Below, one piece after another: positions 8,521 to 17,577 of a DNA stretch of 23,563 nucleotides. The position numbers and the translations under genes are program-made. This DNA comes from JBBDRW01 sp040905265 (lineage in GTDB: Bacteria > Bacteroidota > Rhodothermia > Balneolales > Balneolaceae), in contig JBBDRW010000141.1 in assembly GCA_040905265.1 (NCBI GenBank), forward strand, positions 1 through 23,563, written 5' to 3'. The notes below the pieces were generated by a model. The model had not been told where the DNA came from. It did no database searches and saw nothing but the letters and a program-made list of their open reading frames with translations. Positions within the stretch are counted from its first letter, which is position 1, and each line of letters opens with the position of its first letter.

Positions 8521-9618
8521 ATGAAATGGACATCCAAATACATCAAAACCTTCGTCACCTTGCTGTTGTTTACTCCTCTCGTATTGGAAACTCTTTCAGC
8601 CCGGCAAGCTGCTGACACCCTCTCTTCGGTTCAACTTAATTATGCAATAGGAGCTGATCTCTCCTTCCTTAAAATGGCTGAAGAGCAGGGAATGGAGTTT
8701 AAAGTGAATGGTGAAGTGAAGCCCGGCCTGGAAATCTTCAGAGAGCACGGATATAACTGGATTCGCCTCCGGCTTTTCCATAGCCCGGACCGCCTGCCAA
8801 ACAATCTGGAGTACACAATCGAGCTGGCGAAAGAGGCGAAAGCAAGAGGCTTCAAGTTTTTATTGAACTATCACTACGCGGATAGCTGGGCCGATCCGGG
8901 CCAACAGCCGATCCCTGCGGCCTGGGAAGGATTGGACATTCATACCCTCGCCGATTCGGTCTTTGAGTATACCAGAGATACAATCACGGCTTTCAGGGAA
9001 GCGGGTGTCATGCCGGATATGGTTCAGCCGGGAAATGAAATTCGTAACGGGATGTTGTGGCCGATTGGCCGTCTGCCTGAAAACTGGGACAATTTTGCAG
9101 CCCTGATCAAGGCGGGGATTGATGGAGTGGATGCCGGCCGGGGAACTGCACCGAGGCCGCTTATGATGGTTCATTATGACCAGGGCGCCGATGCAGCCGG
9201 AAGCAAGGTCTATTACGATACCTTCCACTCCTATGGAATCGCCTATGATGTGATTGGCCTTTCCTATTATCCCTGGTGGCACGGGTCACTGCTGGAATTA
9301 CGAGAGAACCTTCTTTCTCTTGTACGAAACTATGATCAGGACATCATTGTCGTTGAGGCAGCCTATAACTGGCGCCCCGGCGAGTATGAGGACCCATCGA
9401 CAGCACCATTTCCCGAGTCACCGGAGGGCCAAAGGGAGTATTTGGAATCTGTTAACGATATTCTTCTCAGTATCGGAAGCGAACAGATCAAGGGGATTTT
9501 CTGGTGGGAGCCTGCTGTCAGTGGAGGCCTTGGACGCCGCAGCTTCTTTGATGCAGACGGAAATGCGCTGCCTGTTATCAATGTCTTTAATAAATACTCC
9601 AGAGGTAGCGTGGACTAA
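8521..9618 (+). CDS. GH53 endo-beta-1,4-galactanase, second copy, non-lipidated
   Basis: A second arabinogalactan endo-beta-1,4-galactanase of 365 residues. The N-terminus is an ordinary signal peptide with likely cleavage after LSA (about residue 27) and no lipobox, so this copy is expected to be periplasmic or released. GH53 motifs: GADLSFLKMAEEQG, WIRLRLFHSP, FLLNYHYADSWADPGQQ, IPAAWEGL, MVQPGNEIRNG with proposed acid/base Glu173, and VVEAAYNW with proposed nucleophile Glu279. IFWWEPA lies near the end. Compared with the copy at 4502 the loops differ (LWPIG versus the Cys-containing loop), so the two are not a recent duplication and may prefer different chain lengths. It is separated by 106 nt from paralog A upstream and followed by a weak candidate terminator. 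Confidence 0.93.
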   Translation: MKWTSKYIKTFVTLLLFTPLVLETLSARQAADTLSSVQLNYAIGADLSFLKMAEEQGMEFKVNGEVKPGLEIFREHGYNWIRLRLFHSPDRLPNNLEYTIELAKEAKARGFKFLLNYHYADSWADPGQQPIPAAWEGLDIHTLADSVFEYTRDTITAFREAGVMPDMVQPGNEIRNGMLWPIGRLPENWDNFAALIKAGIDGVDAGRGTAPRPLMMVHYDQGADAAGSKVYYDTFHSYGIAYDVIGLSYYPWWHGSLLELRENLLSLVRNYDQDIIVVEAAYNWRPGEYEDPSTAPFPESPEGQREYLESVNDILLSIGSEQIKGIFWWEPAVSGGLGRRSFFDADGNALPVINVFNKYSRGSVD

Positions 9619-9636
9619 GTAAACTCTTTTTTAGAG

Positions 9637-9676
9637 AAAAGGTTAGTTCTGCCGGCTGGTCGAAGCAACCTTTTTC
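9637..9676 (+). terminator. Candidate weak terminator after the second GH53
   Basis: An 8-bp stem AAAAGGTT / AACCTTTT (9637-9644 and 9667-9674) runs into further T residues. The loop of about 22 nt is long and the stem is AT-rich, so efficiency is doubtful. It lies in a 102-nt gap where an expression step would make sense. Confidence 0.35.
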
Positions 9677-9720
9677 TGATGATCCTCGATCCAATGTAAT
9701 ACAAACCAAATCCGAGTCAG

Positions 9721-11676
9721 ATGATTCAGTCACATTTTAAACCGATAATTTCAACCATACTGCTGTTCAGCCTGATGTTTCCGGGCTGCAACTCCGCCGA
9801 CCAGGCCGAGGCTCAGAGCAGTGAACAGCCGAGATGGAATGAACTCAACGAGCGGTTGATCGAAGAACATAATGTTGCGGTACGAACCCGGGATGATATT
9901 CCGAATATCAACATCCAGTCGAATCTGGGAGAGGGCCAGGTGATCAATATTACCCGCATTCCGTCCATTCGACTTGCGGAAGGGGTAGAGGCGAAAGCCT
10001 ATTGGGGGTCCGGAAACCTGATGAGTTTTATCCATTTTGAACCGAACGCTTCGATACCCGAAGAAACCATCGAAGGGGAGCGGTTTCTGTTTGTTCTCAG
10101 AGGAGAAGTGGAAGAGCTGGTTGACGGAGAGTATGTAGTCCTGAAGGCCGTGGAACGTGAAGAGCCCAGCGGGGTTAGCGGGATGATGCCCCGGAAAGAG
10201 TTTCTCTATCTGGAAGATGGAGCGTCGACATTGATCCGTGCCGGAGCCGATGGCGCCAGAATTCTTGTGATCCACGGGCCGGTTCCCCCGGCGTATCTGG
10301 AACGTTCAGGTGCATTTGCTACCCATTCAGAGATGGATATTAACGGTTTTCCCCTCCCTCCGAATGTAGAACCGGGAGTCATTCATGATCTCTACGATTT
10401 TCAATATACCGAACTGGTACCGGGAGCCAACGCGCGCCTGATCTCCGGAAAATCGATGCAGATGAGTTTTCTGAGAATGGACCCGGATATCGAATTTGCC
10501 TATCACCTTCATCCGGAAGAGCAGGTCATGATCGGTATGCGAGGCTGGATCGACGAGTTCATCCTGGCTGACACGGTTCGTATGAAGGCGGGAGATATGC
10601 TGAATTTGCCGGCCATGATGGTTCATGGTGGCAAACTGGGCCCGTATGGGTCCGATGCACTGGATGTCTTCTATCCGCCGAGAACCGATTATTGGGCGAT
10701 GATGGAGGGCCGTATGGAAGGATATCACGCGATCATTCCGGAGGGAGCCAAACCGGAACTTCTGGTTGACGGTGCTGTGTCCGGCCCCGGCCTGAATTTT
10801 ACTGAGGGGCCGGCCTGGCTGAACGGAAAGCTCTACTTCTCCAATATGTACTTTGACGCCGCCTTTGGCGGGGATCCGGCCCGGAGCTCGGTCGTCGAGA
10901 TGGATCCGGACGGAACATACCGGTATATCCTCAGCGGAGAGATGCAGTCAAACGGAGTGATTCCAACTCCTGACGGGACTCTGATTGTAGCGGATATGTT
11001 TGGCAACCGCGTTGTTGAAATGACAACGGGAGGAGAAGTAACAGGGGTACTGGCAGACAGTTTTAACGGAACAGCGATCGACGGGCCCAACGACCTTGTC
11101 ATGGACCGCAGGGGTGGAATCTATTTTACAGACCCGCAATTCACACCTGATGCAGTTAAGAACCAGCCCGGCAGAACAGTGTACTACCGCAACCCGGAGG
11201 GAGAGGTGATCCGCCTGCTCCCCTATGATGACTTTGCCATGCCGAACGGGGTTATTCTGAGTCCGGATGAGAATACGCTCTACATCAATAACACCTATGA
11301 TAACGAGGAGTGGTGGAATGTGGACAGCGACAAGGACCATTTCGTATGGGCGTATGACGTAAACGATGATGGCACAATCAGCAACGGCCGGCCGTTTGGA
11401 CAGCTCCATTTGACGGGAGATGTCCTTGACAGAATGGCCCGGAGTTCCGGTGCGGACGGGATGGCTGTGGACACCAACGGGAACCTCTACGTTGCCACGT
11501 ATGCCGGTGTTCAGATCTTCAATTCGGATGGGGTGTTTCAGGGAATGGTCAACCTGCCGGTTGTCCCTGTCAATGTAACATTCGGAGGTGATGATATGAG
11601 TACGCTCTATATCACTGCCTACGACAAGATCTATCAGATAGAGACAAATCAAAGAGGATTTCAGCATGGTAATTGA
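9721..11676 (+). CDS. Lipoprotein fusing a cupin module to an SMP-30/gluconolactonase beta-propeller
   Basis: A 651-residue exported lipoprotein (leader ending FPGC, Cys23). Residues ~70-335 look like a bicupin. The first half lacks metal-binding histidines. The second has HLHPEEQ (His262, His264, Glu267 or Gln268) and VHGG (His302), a complete-looking metal site. Residues ~345-645 are an SMP-30/LRE-type six-bladed propeller with the expected metal and substrate positions: Glu362 in FTEGPAW, Asn457 in DGPNDL, Asn509 in MPNGV and Asp579 in GADGMAVD. Family members open sugar lactones (gluconolactone, arabinonolactone and similar). Extracytoplasmic location plus the cupin suggests action on oxidised sugars outside the cytoplasm; the actual substrate is unknown. 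Cupin-only or lactonase-only proteins are the usual form, so the fusion is notable. The GH2 gene follows 47 nt downstream. Confidence 0.88.
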   Translation: MIQSHFKPIISTILLFSLMFPGCNSADQAEAQSSEQPRWNELNERLIEEHNVAVRTRDDIPNINIQSNLGEGQVINITRIPSIRLAEGVEAKAYWGSGNLMSFIHFEPNASIPEETIEGERFLFVLRGEVEELVDGEYVVLKAVEREEPSGVSGMMPRKEFLYLEDGASTLIRAGADGARILVIHGPVPPAYLERSGAFATHSEMDINGFPLPPNVEPGVIHDLYDFQYTELVPGANARLISGKSMQMSFLRMDPDIEFAYHLHPEEQVMIGMRGWIDEFILADTVRMKAGDMLNLPAMMVHGGKLGPYGSDALDVFYPPRTDYWAMMEGRMEGYHAIIPEGAKPELLVDGAVSGPGLNFTEGPAWLNGKLYFSNMYFDAAFGGDPARSSVVEMDPDGTYRYILSGEMQSNGVIPTPDGTLIVADMFGNRVVEMTTGGEVTGVLADSFNGTAIDGPNDLVMDRRGGIYFTDPQFTPDAVKNQPGRTVYYRNPEGEVIRLLPYDDFAMPNGVILSPDENTLYINNTYDNEEWWNVDSDKDHFVWAYDVNDDGTISNGRPFGQLHLTGDVLDRMARSSGADGMAVDTNGNLYVATYAGVQIFNSDGVFQGMVNLPVVPVNVTFGGDDMSTLYITAYDKIYQIETNQRGFQHGN

Positions 11677-11723
11677 AAAAATATACAGAACCAATTTCGA
11701 GTCATTTTGACCAGGTGATTTCT

Positions 11724-14700
11724 ATGAATTTGAAACAATATTTGTTATCGACATTTATTCTGCTGGCCCTGGGTGCAGGAGCAGCAGATGCACAACAGGG
11801 CAGGACAGAGATCGAGCTGTCCGGTGAGAATTGGGAACTTTGGCTGGATGTAGCAGCAGACTGGTACCAGGACGAGATTCATCTACCCCCGGTTGACGTC
11901 TCCACCTTGCCTGTGAACCCGCCCTCAGTCGGGTGGGATCCGTTTCACAACGGCAGGGTGGAGGCCAAATCGGTATCGGTACCAGGTACGGTCGAGGAGT
12001 ACTACTGGGGAGAGATCGGCGGAGCTGAAACCAGTGGAGGCCCCCGTTCCGGTGGTGACTATGTTGGAGTCTCCTGGTGGAGCAAAACATTTGAACTGGA
12101 CCCGGCCCTGGAGGGGAAACGGATCACCTTTCACTTTGAACAGGTACTCCTCAGAGCCGAGATTTTTGTAAACGGCCAGCTTGTCGGGTATGATGTGATC
12201 GGGAATATGCCCTTTGAATTCGATGCGACCGAGGCGGTTCGTTTTGGCGAAGAGAACCGGCTCGATGTACGGATTACCGACCCGGTCGGGAATTTTACCT
12301 GGAACGACAACATCCTGATGCGGTGGGGAGATAACCTGATTCCGGCTGTTCACGGATTCGGCGGGATTACCGGAAAGGTATTTCTGCAGGCGACCGATGA
12401 TGTTCGAATCCGGGATATCTATGTTCAAAACCAGCCCGACCCCAAACGGGTAAAGATCTTTACAACCGTCGACAATTTTTCTGGGGATTCCCGAAACGGC
12501 ACACTGAATGTGGTACTTCATGAATATGGAAACCCGGAAGCTGTCGTCTGGAATGAATCCATTCCGGCCGTCCTCGAAACAGAAGAGGGGGTTTTTGAGA
12601 TCTCTGCTCATGCACCCGATGCACGGCTCTGGGAACTTTCCGGCTGGCAAGGGGAAGGCCATGAAGAGACAGCACTTTATGAAGCGTCGGTAACATTCTC
12701 TTCCGATGGCCGCGAAGACACAGCCAGACAGAGATTTGGTTTCCGGTGGTTCGATGTCGGTGAAAAAGATGGAGACAAGAGATTTTACCTGAATGGGGAG
12801 CGCGTCTTTATGCTGGCTGCGATGACCCGCGGTTTCTGGCCGACAAACGGAATTTTTGCGACCGATGAAATGGCACAGCGGGATATGGAGACAATGTTTG
12901 AACTGGGGTTCAATACCATGCTGATGCACCGTGCGGTAGGACAGCCGCCGGTCTTTGAATATTCGGACAAGAATGGCCTGTTTACCTATCAGGAACCGTC
13001 AGGCTACCGGATCACTGCAAACAATTCGGACAATATTGATGGGCCGGACCAGCAGGCCAGAGATCTCCGAAGAGAGAAATTACGCCGCATGGTGATCCGT
13101 GACCGATCCCTTCCCTCAAATACCATTTATAACCTGAAAAATGAGGCGGAAGAGCTTCCCGATTACGACGATGTCATCAATATGCAGATGGTGCATGATC
13201 TGGATCCGTCCAGGATCATCACCTATAACAGTGACCAGGATCGGTCAACGCCGTACGACCATATTGCGGAAATCGACCCGTACAAGATGCATATGCTCCC
13301 GTTTGATTCCACACTCCGTTTTTCCGGCTGGTGGGACCATCACTACTGGATGCCGTTTTCCGGTTACGTGGATGAAAATTACAACAACCCACGCTACTAT
13401 CTCAGAGATGGGCCCGGCGGCCCGCGCATGCCTCAGCCGCAGGACTCTCTGCTCTATCACGATCCGTCCGAGCTGATCTTTCATGGAGAGGAGGGGGCGT
13501 TCGGAACCATCGTTCGTCTGGAAAAAATCAAAGAGGAGCTGGAGCAGCGTGGTTCGGCAGACGGGTTCCGGGAACTGGAACACCTCGACTGGTTTAACCA
13601 CTATGACAACTGGCTTGACGCTTCGGGTTTCCGGGAGTCCTATCCGACGGTTGACGCCCTGACGACAAGCCTTGGCCGGAACCTCCACTATTTTCAGGGC
13701 AGAAATGTCGAAAATGTTCGTATGGGGAACGTGGCGGATGCCTATGTGATGAATGGCTGGGGCTCCGGAGCCACCCGGACAGATGTGGTGGATATGTATC
13801 GAAACCCGACCGCTGATCCTGCTATTCTGCAGCACTATATGCAGCCACTCTATGTTGCGATTAAACTTCGAAACAAGGTTCTCTCGACAGATGCTGTTCC
13901 GTTAGCCGACTTCTGGATTGTGAATGAATCCGGCCTGCAGGGATCCTTCAGGCTTGCTGTTGACTATACCGGGCCGGATGGAAGAGTTCTATTTACCGAT
14001 GCATTTGACGTGACTGTATCCGGCGGGGAGGAGTTCGGTGAACTTCTTGTCGAAGGTGTACGGCTGCCGCAGATTCCGGATGGCGGGCACTACATGCTAC
14101 GGGCACGTATTCTCGATGCGGACGGGAACGAACGGGCATCAGGGTTTGACGATATTTTCGCAGTGGATCTGGACTCAGGCCCGGGAATTTCAGGTTCCAT
14201 CGCCGTACTGGAGAGTGACGGTGAAATTGCCTCCTATCTACAGCAGGCGAGGGGAATTACGCCTGAGCAATTTGGCCCGGAAACCGGCGAGATGGATATC
14301 ATTATCGTGGGAAATCACGACTCTGAATCTCTGGATGAGGGCATCCGGGAGGCCCTGGTACGGCGAGCTATGGAAGGTACACGGCTGATTGTACTTGAGA
14401 ACGCGGATGATTTTGCCGAAGAGATTGATAACCGGCTGAGGATACGTCCGGAGCTCTCACAACCCTCCGGATCGGGATGGGGCGGGGGCCTTCTGGCCAA
14501 TTTTGGGTCCGGCGGGCGCTACTTTACCGGCCAGGACCGACTGTTGACGGGGCTTCCCCAGGGAGAAGGGATGAGCTGGGAGTACCAGACATTCTACAAA
14601 CCAAATGCGGTGGTCGGGTTGGACCGGCGGGTACGAGGATTGAGACTGCACCTTTGGAACCATGAACCGGTTATCGCACTGGGCAGCCAGGGGTCGAAGG

Positions 14701-14846
14701 AGATCATTACAGGGCTTGGGCGCGTGCCGACAGGTGAGGGGAGCGTGATCCTCTCTGCGATGAATATCATACCGAATCTCCATACAGAAGATGTCTCGGC
14801 AGTGGTAGCCCGGAGGCTGTTTCTAAACCTGCTTGAGTATGAATAG
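11724..14846 (+). CDS. GH2 superfamily glycoside hydrolase (beta-galactosidase-like), secreted
   Basis: A 1040-residue exo-glycosidase. The start at 11724 is preferred over the upstream in-frame TTG (11673): AGGTGA lies 5-6 nt before it, and it yields a signal peptide cleaved after ADA (about residue 24). Order of parts: a GH2 sugar-binding jelly roll (~30-230, with SVPGTVEEYYW and EIFVNGQLVGY), an Ig-like GH2 immunoglobulin domain (~230-345), and the TIM barrel (~345-690, FGFRWFDVGE...FYLNGERVF). The proposed acid/base is Glu474 in NLKNEAEE and the nucleophile Glu589 or Glu590 in FHGEEGAFG. The C-terminal ~300 residues hold another beta-rich module and an alpha/beta module (DIIIVGNHDSESLDEGIREALVRR) resembling the glutamine-amidotransferase-like domain of some beta-galactosidases. 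Activity on galacto-oligosaccharides is inferred from context; other GH2 activities remain possible. It overlaps the next gene. Confidence 0.88.
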   Translation: MNLKQYLLSTFILLALGAGAADAQQGRTEIELSGENWELWLDVAADWYQDEIHLPPVDVSTLPVNPPSVGWDPFHNGRVEAKSVSVPGTVEEYYWGEIGGAETSGGPRSGGDYVGVSWWSKTFELDPALEGKRITFHFEQVLLRAEIFVNGQLVGYDVIGNMPFEFDATEAVRFGEENRLDVRITDPVGNFTWNDNILMRWGDNLIPAVHGFGGITGKVFLQATDDVRIRDIYVQNQPDPKRVKIFTTVDNFSGDSRNGTLNVVLHEYGNPEAVVWNESIPAVLETEEGVFEISAHAPDARLWELSGWQGEGHEETALYEASVTFSSDGREDTARQRFGFRWFDVGEKDGDKRFYLNGERVFMLAAMTRGFWPTNGIFATDEMAQRDMETMFELGFNTMLMHRAVGQPPVFEYSDKNGLFTYQEPSGYRITANNSDNIDGPDQQARDLRREKLRRMVIRDRSLPSNTIYNLKNEAEELPDYDDVINMQMVHDLDPSRIITYNSDQDRSTPYDHIAEIDPYKMHMLPFDSTLRFSGWWDHHYWMPFSGYVDENYNNPRYYLRDGPGGPRMPQPQDSLLYHDPSELIFHGEEGAFGTIVRLEKIKEELEQRGSADGFRELEHLDWFNHYDNWLDASGFRESYPTVDALTTSLGRNLHYFQGRNVENVRMGNVADAYVMNGWGSGATRTDVVDMYRNPTADPAILQHYMQPLYVAIKLRNKVLSTDAVPLADFWIVNESGLQGSFRLAVDYTGPDGRVLFTDAFDVTVSGGEEFGELLVEGVRLPQIPDGGHYMLRARILDADGNERASGFDDIFAVDLDSGPGISGSIAVLESDGEIASYLQQARGITPEQFGPETGEMDIIIVGNHDSESLDEGIREALVRRAMEGTRLIVLENADDFAEEIDNRLRIRPELSQPSGSGWGGGLLANFGSGGRYFTGQDRLLTGLPQGEGMSWEYQTFYKPNAVVGLDRRVRGLRLHLWNHEPVIALGSQGSKEIITGLGRVPTGEGSVILSAMNIIPNLHTEDVSAVVARRLFLNLLEYE

Positions 14847-16326
14847 GAACAAACAGATCAACAGCGAGGCAATGAAGAAGGTGCTGGCTCGGCCTGAGGA
14901 TAATCGCATCATCCGGCTGGCGGTTCTTCCCCTGCTCTGTTTCCTCTTTGCCGTTACCGGGACACTCACCGCACAGACCGGGCTCTACACCCGCGCACCC
15001 GATGTGATCCCCGGTACCACTCCGGAGATGCGAACCCCGGAGTATTGGATTCACTCACTGGAGAATGCAGAGGAGGTGGTGATGGCCCCGGCGCAGATCC
15101 TTGAGATGAACAGAAGATACCAGCAAAGGGTACTGGATATTCAGGAGTCGGACAGTGATACAGGCAATCGTGTCCGTCAGCAACTATCCGGGACACCCGG
15201 CCTGTATGCGTACAGGCCGGGTATTCATGCTCTGTCGCCCGGTGAACTTGCTGAAACCATTCGTGAAATGGTGGATGGCCAAATCGGGGTTTTGCGAAGG
15301 CGATCGTACGCAAACTTACTTGGAGTCGAGTATGCAGGTCATGAACTGGAGGCTCTGGAGAATGAGATGTCCCGGAATGCAATACCGGACGAGATCCATC
15401 TGAAACCCGGAATTACGGTAGCCGATACAAGGATTCGAATCATCCCTGCCCTCCGGCCCGAATATGTCGGCCTCATGCAGACCGGCAAGACACGCTGGGA
15501 TGTCTGGAACCTGGATGTGCTGCCGATTGCGAGCCCGGTACAGGTTCTGCACATCTCCGGAAGTGGTGCCCATCTGTTTGTTTTCTCAGACTACGGGTTC
15601 GGCTGGGTTCCATCAGAGCAAATTGCATTCGCTTCTCAAGCTGATATCGATGCTATTTCCGGTTCAGACCGGTTTGTCGTCTCTACAGGAGACAGGGTCC
15701 CGATCTACTCTGGAACCGACTACAATGTGGTCTCAGGCTGGATGAGGATGGGTTCCCGGCTTCCCGTCTCCGGATCAGGCTCAGAGTTAACGGTTACTGT
15801 ACCGGTACGACAGATAAACGGTGGCCTGGAGATGCAGAGCGGCTGGCTGAGGCCGGATGCTGAGGTTCATATTGGCCCGCTGCCCTATACCCGGGAGAAT
15901 GTAATCCGGCTCGGTTTCCGGATGCTGGATAACCTGTATGACTGGACGGGCGGCTGGTATGGAAGAAATGATGGAACGGTACTGCGGGATATCTTCAAGA
16001 CATTCGGGTTTGAGATCCCGGCGAATGGCGTCTTGCTCTCTATATTTTCAGAAAACAACCGGGTCAGCCCGGCTGATGCAGGCCGGGAAGAGAGGTATCA
16101 GGAGATGACAGAATCGGATCCTTTCACCACATTCATGGCCAGCAGAAGCGGCCACAGCCTGCTCTATATGGGAGAGCTGGATGGAGTACCGGTTGTCTTC
16201 GATACACACGGATACGGATATGAAGAGAATGGAGAAGAGATCGAGGTTCGACGCTGGTCTGTTGCCACACTCTCACTTCCGGACTATCTGCTCCGGCAGG
16301 ATGTCACCATCACGGATATTCGATAG
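14839..16326 (+). CDS. SH3-domain NlpC/P60-like protein lacking the catalytic cysteine
   Basis: A 495-residue exported protein of the SH3b/NlpC-P60 type that normally cuts peptidoglycan peptides. ATG 14839 overlaps the GH2 stop by 8 nt; ATG 14872 is an alternative start, and the signal peptide likely ends at TLTA. Parts: an N-terminal stabilising domain (~45-185), two SH3-like modules (~190-265 and ~270-350), and the NlpC/P60 fold (~355-480) introduced by PYTRENVIRLGFRMLD. In the family this is followed by PYGWGG...GRDCSxxxRDxFxxFG. Here it reads LYDWTGGWYGRNDGTVLRDIFKTFGF, with Gly379 where the catalytic Cys belongs. The histidines (His439 in SGHSLLY, His457 in DTHGYG) remain. The gene is intact, so it looks like a retained pseudoenzyme, perhaps binding cell wall or glycan, rather than decay. 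A 12-bp hairpin lies in its coding sequence. Its operonic position among hydrolases is unexplained. Confidence 0.82.
   Translation: MNRNKQINSEAMKKVLARPEDNRIIRLAVLPLLCFLFAVTGTLTAQTGLYTRAPDVIPGTTPEMRTPEYWIHSLENAEEVVMAPAQILEMNRRYQQRVLDIQESDSDTGNRVRQQLSGTPGLYAYRPGIHALSPGELAETIREMVDGQIGVLRRRSYANLLGVEYAGHELEALENEMSRNAIPDEIHLKPGITVADTRIRIIPALRPEYVGLMQTGKTRWDVWNLDVLPIASPVQVLHISGSGAHLFVFSDYGFGWVPSEQIAFASQADIDAISGSDRFVVSTGDRVPIYSGTDYNVVSGWMRMGSRLPVSGSGSELTVTVPVRQINGGLEMQSGWLRPDAEVHIGPLPYTRENVIRLGFRMLDNLYDWTGGWYGRNDGTVLRDIFKTFGFEIPANGVLLSIFSENNRVSPADAGREERYQEMTESDPFTTFMASRSGHSLLYMGELDGVPVVFDTHGYGYEENGEEIEVRRWSVATLSLPDYLLRQDVTITDIR
15195..15222 (+). repeat. Perfect 12-bp hairpin inside the NlpC/P60-like gene
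   Basis: ACCCGGCCTGTA (15195-15206) and its exact reverse complement (15211-15222) enclose the 4-nt loop TGCG. The sequence encodes TPGLYAYRPG in frame. There is no T-run, so it is not a terminator. It may affect translation or mRNA decay, or be a small inserted palindrome. Confidence 0.6.
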
Positions 16327-16383
16327 TGCTATTTCTATGGATCTACAACCAATCAATGACTTCAGGAATCCCCGGCAGATAAT

Positions 16384-17490
16384 ATGACTATGGAAAAAAT
16401 CTATAAAACAGCAATGACAATCGCCGTTCTGGCAATCCCGGCAGCGCTCCTGTCATGGGTACAGGGGTCTTATCTGGCAACCGGAGTATCGGTTGTCCTG
16501 TTCTTCACCATGCTGGCAATCGGTATCAGGGGAACTGAAAAGTTGAAAGGGTTCTCGTTCACCGTCTGGGTGTTTGCCGCCGTCTCTCTGGCAATGTTCT
16601 ACCCAGGGTTGATCACCGACGTTGGAGGCTACAATACGGAAGGGTTGATTGTACCTCTGATTCAGGTCATTATGTTCGGTATGGGGACAGCCATGAGCCT
16701 GGGGGATTTCGCCGGGGTAGTCCGGATGCCAAAAGGGGTACTTGTAGGGCTTGCGTGTCAGTTTACCATTATGCCGCTCATCGGCCTGTCACTTGCGCTT
16801 TCATTCGGATTTCCTGCTGAAATTGCAGCAGGGATCGTACTGATCGGCTCCTCTCCCAGTGGGGTGGCCTCCAATGTAATGGCATTTCTGGCAAAGGGGA
16901 ACCTGGCCCTCTCCGTTACATTGACCGCAGTAGCCACTCTGATGGCCCCGATTGTAACTCCCTTTCTGATGCAGCAGTTTGCAGGGCAATTTGTGCCGAT
17001 CGATTTTGTGAGCATGATGTGGAGCATTATCAATATGGTCATTCTTCCGATTGCTGCCGGTCTGTTATTCAACCGGCTCTTCCGGGGACGAGCCGAGTGG
17101 CTCCACAAGGCGATGCCGGTACTCTCCATGATCGGAATTGTTGTGATCATCGCTGTGATCACAGCAGCCGGAAGGGACAATCTGTTGACGATCGGGCTGC
17201 TGCTGTTTGCGGCCGCAGTCATTCACAACGCCGCAGGCTATCTGCTCGGTTACTGGGGTTGCCGCCTGTTCCGGATGGATGAAAAATCCTGCCGTACTAT
17301 TGCAATTGAAGTAGGGATGCAGAACGGCGGCCTGGCATCCGGAATTGCCGTCGAACTGGGGAGGGCTGCGACTATGGGGCTTGCTCCAGCTATATTCGGC
17401 CCCTGGATGAATATCTCCGGATCGTTTCTCGCCAACTGGTGGAGGGACCGGGAGCCGGAACAGAAAGAGGACGATAAACCGGCATACTGA
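16384..17490 (+). CDS. BASS-family (bile acid:Na+ symporter, SBF) transporter
   Basis: A 368-residue inner-membrane protein with about ten hydrophobic segments, the size and pattern of the bile acid:sodium symporter family (SBF fold). Family motifs: IGSSPSGVASNVMAFLAKGN around residues 154-173, at the first crossover/Na+ site, and EVGMQNGGLA around residues 309-318, at the second crossover. The C-terminus is short, charged and cytoplasmic (REPEQKEDD). BASS proteins import organic anions such as pyruvate, pantothenate or bile acids with Na+. In this locus a sugar acid or another organic acid released from glycan breakdown is a reasonable but untested guess. It lies 57 nt after the NlpC/P60-like gene and 87 nt before paralog B, on the same strand, so co-transcription is likely. 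A second in-frame ATG at 16390 is possible. Confidence 0.9.
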   Translation: MTMEKIYKTAMTIAVLAIPAALLSWVQGSYLATGVSVVLFFTMLAIGIRGTEKLKGFSFTVWVFAAVSLAMFYPGLITDVGGYNTEGLIVPLIQVIMFGMGTAMSLGDFAGVVRMPKGVLVGLACQFTIMPLIGLSLALSFGFPAEIAAGIVLIGSSPSGVASNVMAFLAKGNLALSVTLTAVATLMAPIVTPFLMQQFAGQFVPIDFVSMMWSIINMVILPIAAGLLFNRLFRGRAEWLHKAMPVLSMIGIVVIIAVITAAGRDNLLTIGLLLFAAAVIHNAAGYLLGYWGCRLFRMDEKSCRTIAIEVGMQNGGLASGIAVELGRAATMGLAPAIFGPWMNISGSFLANWWRDREPEQKEDDKPAY

Positions 17491-17577
17491 GTTCAATAGA
17501 TGTATAAAACAGCAACCGGAAGGGCCTGAAATCTGCCCGGCGTTCAAAATGCAAATACAAAACGATTGGTGGCCTGA

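Noticed and set aside
17153..17164. CTGTGATCACAG, a CRP-like perfect palindrome
   Set aside because: It falls inside the BASS transmembrane coding sequence (VIIAVITAAG), where GTGATC repeats arise from Val-Ile codons; no promoter is nearby.
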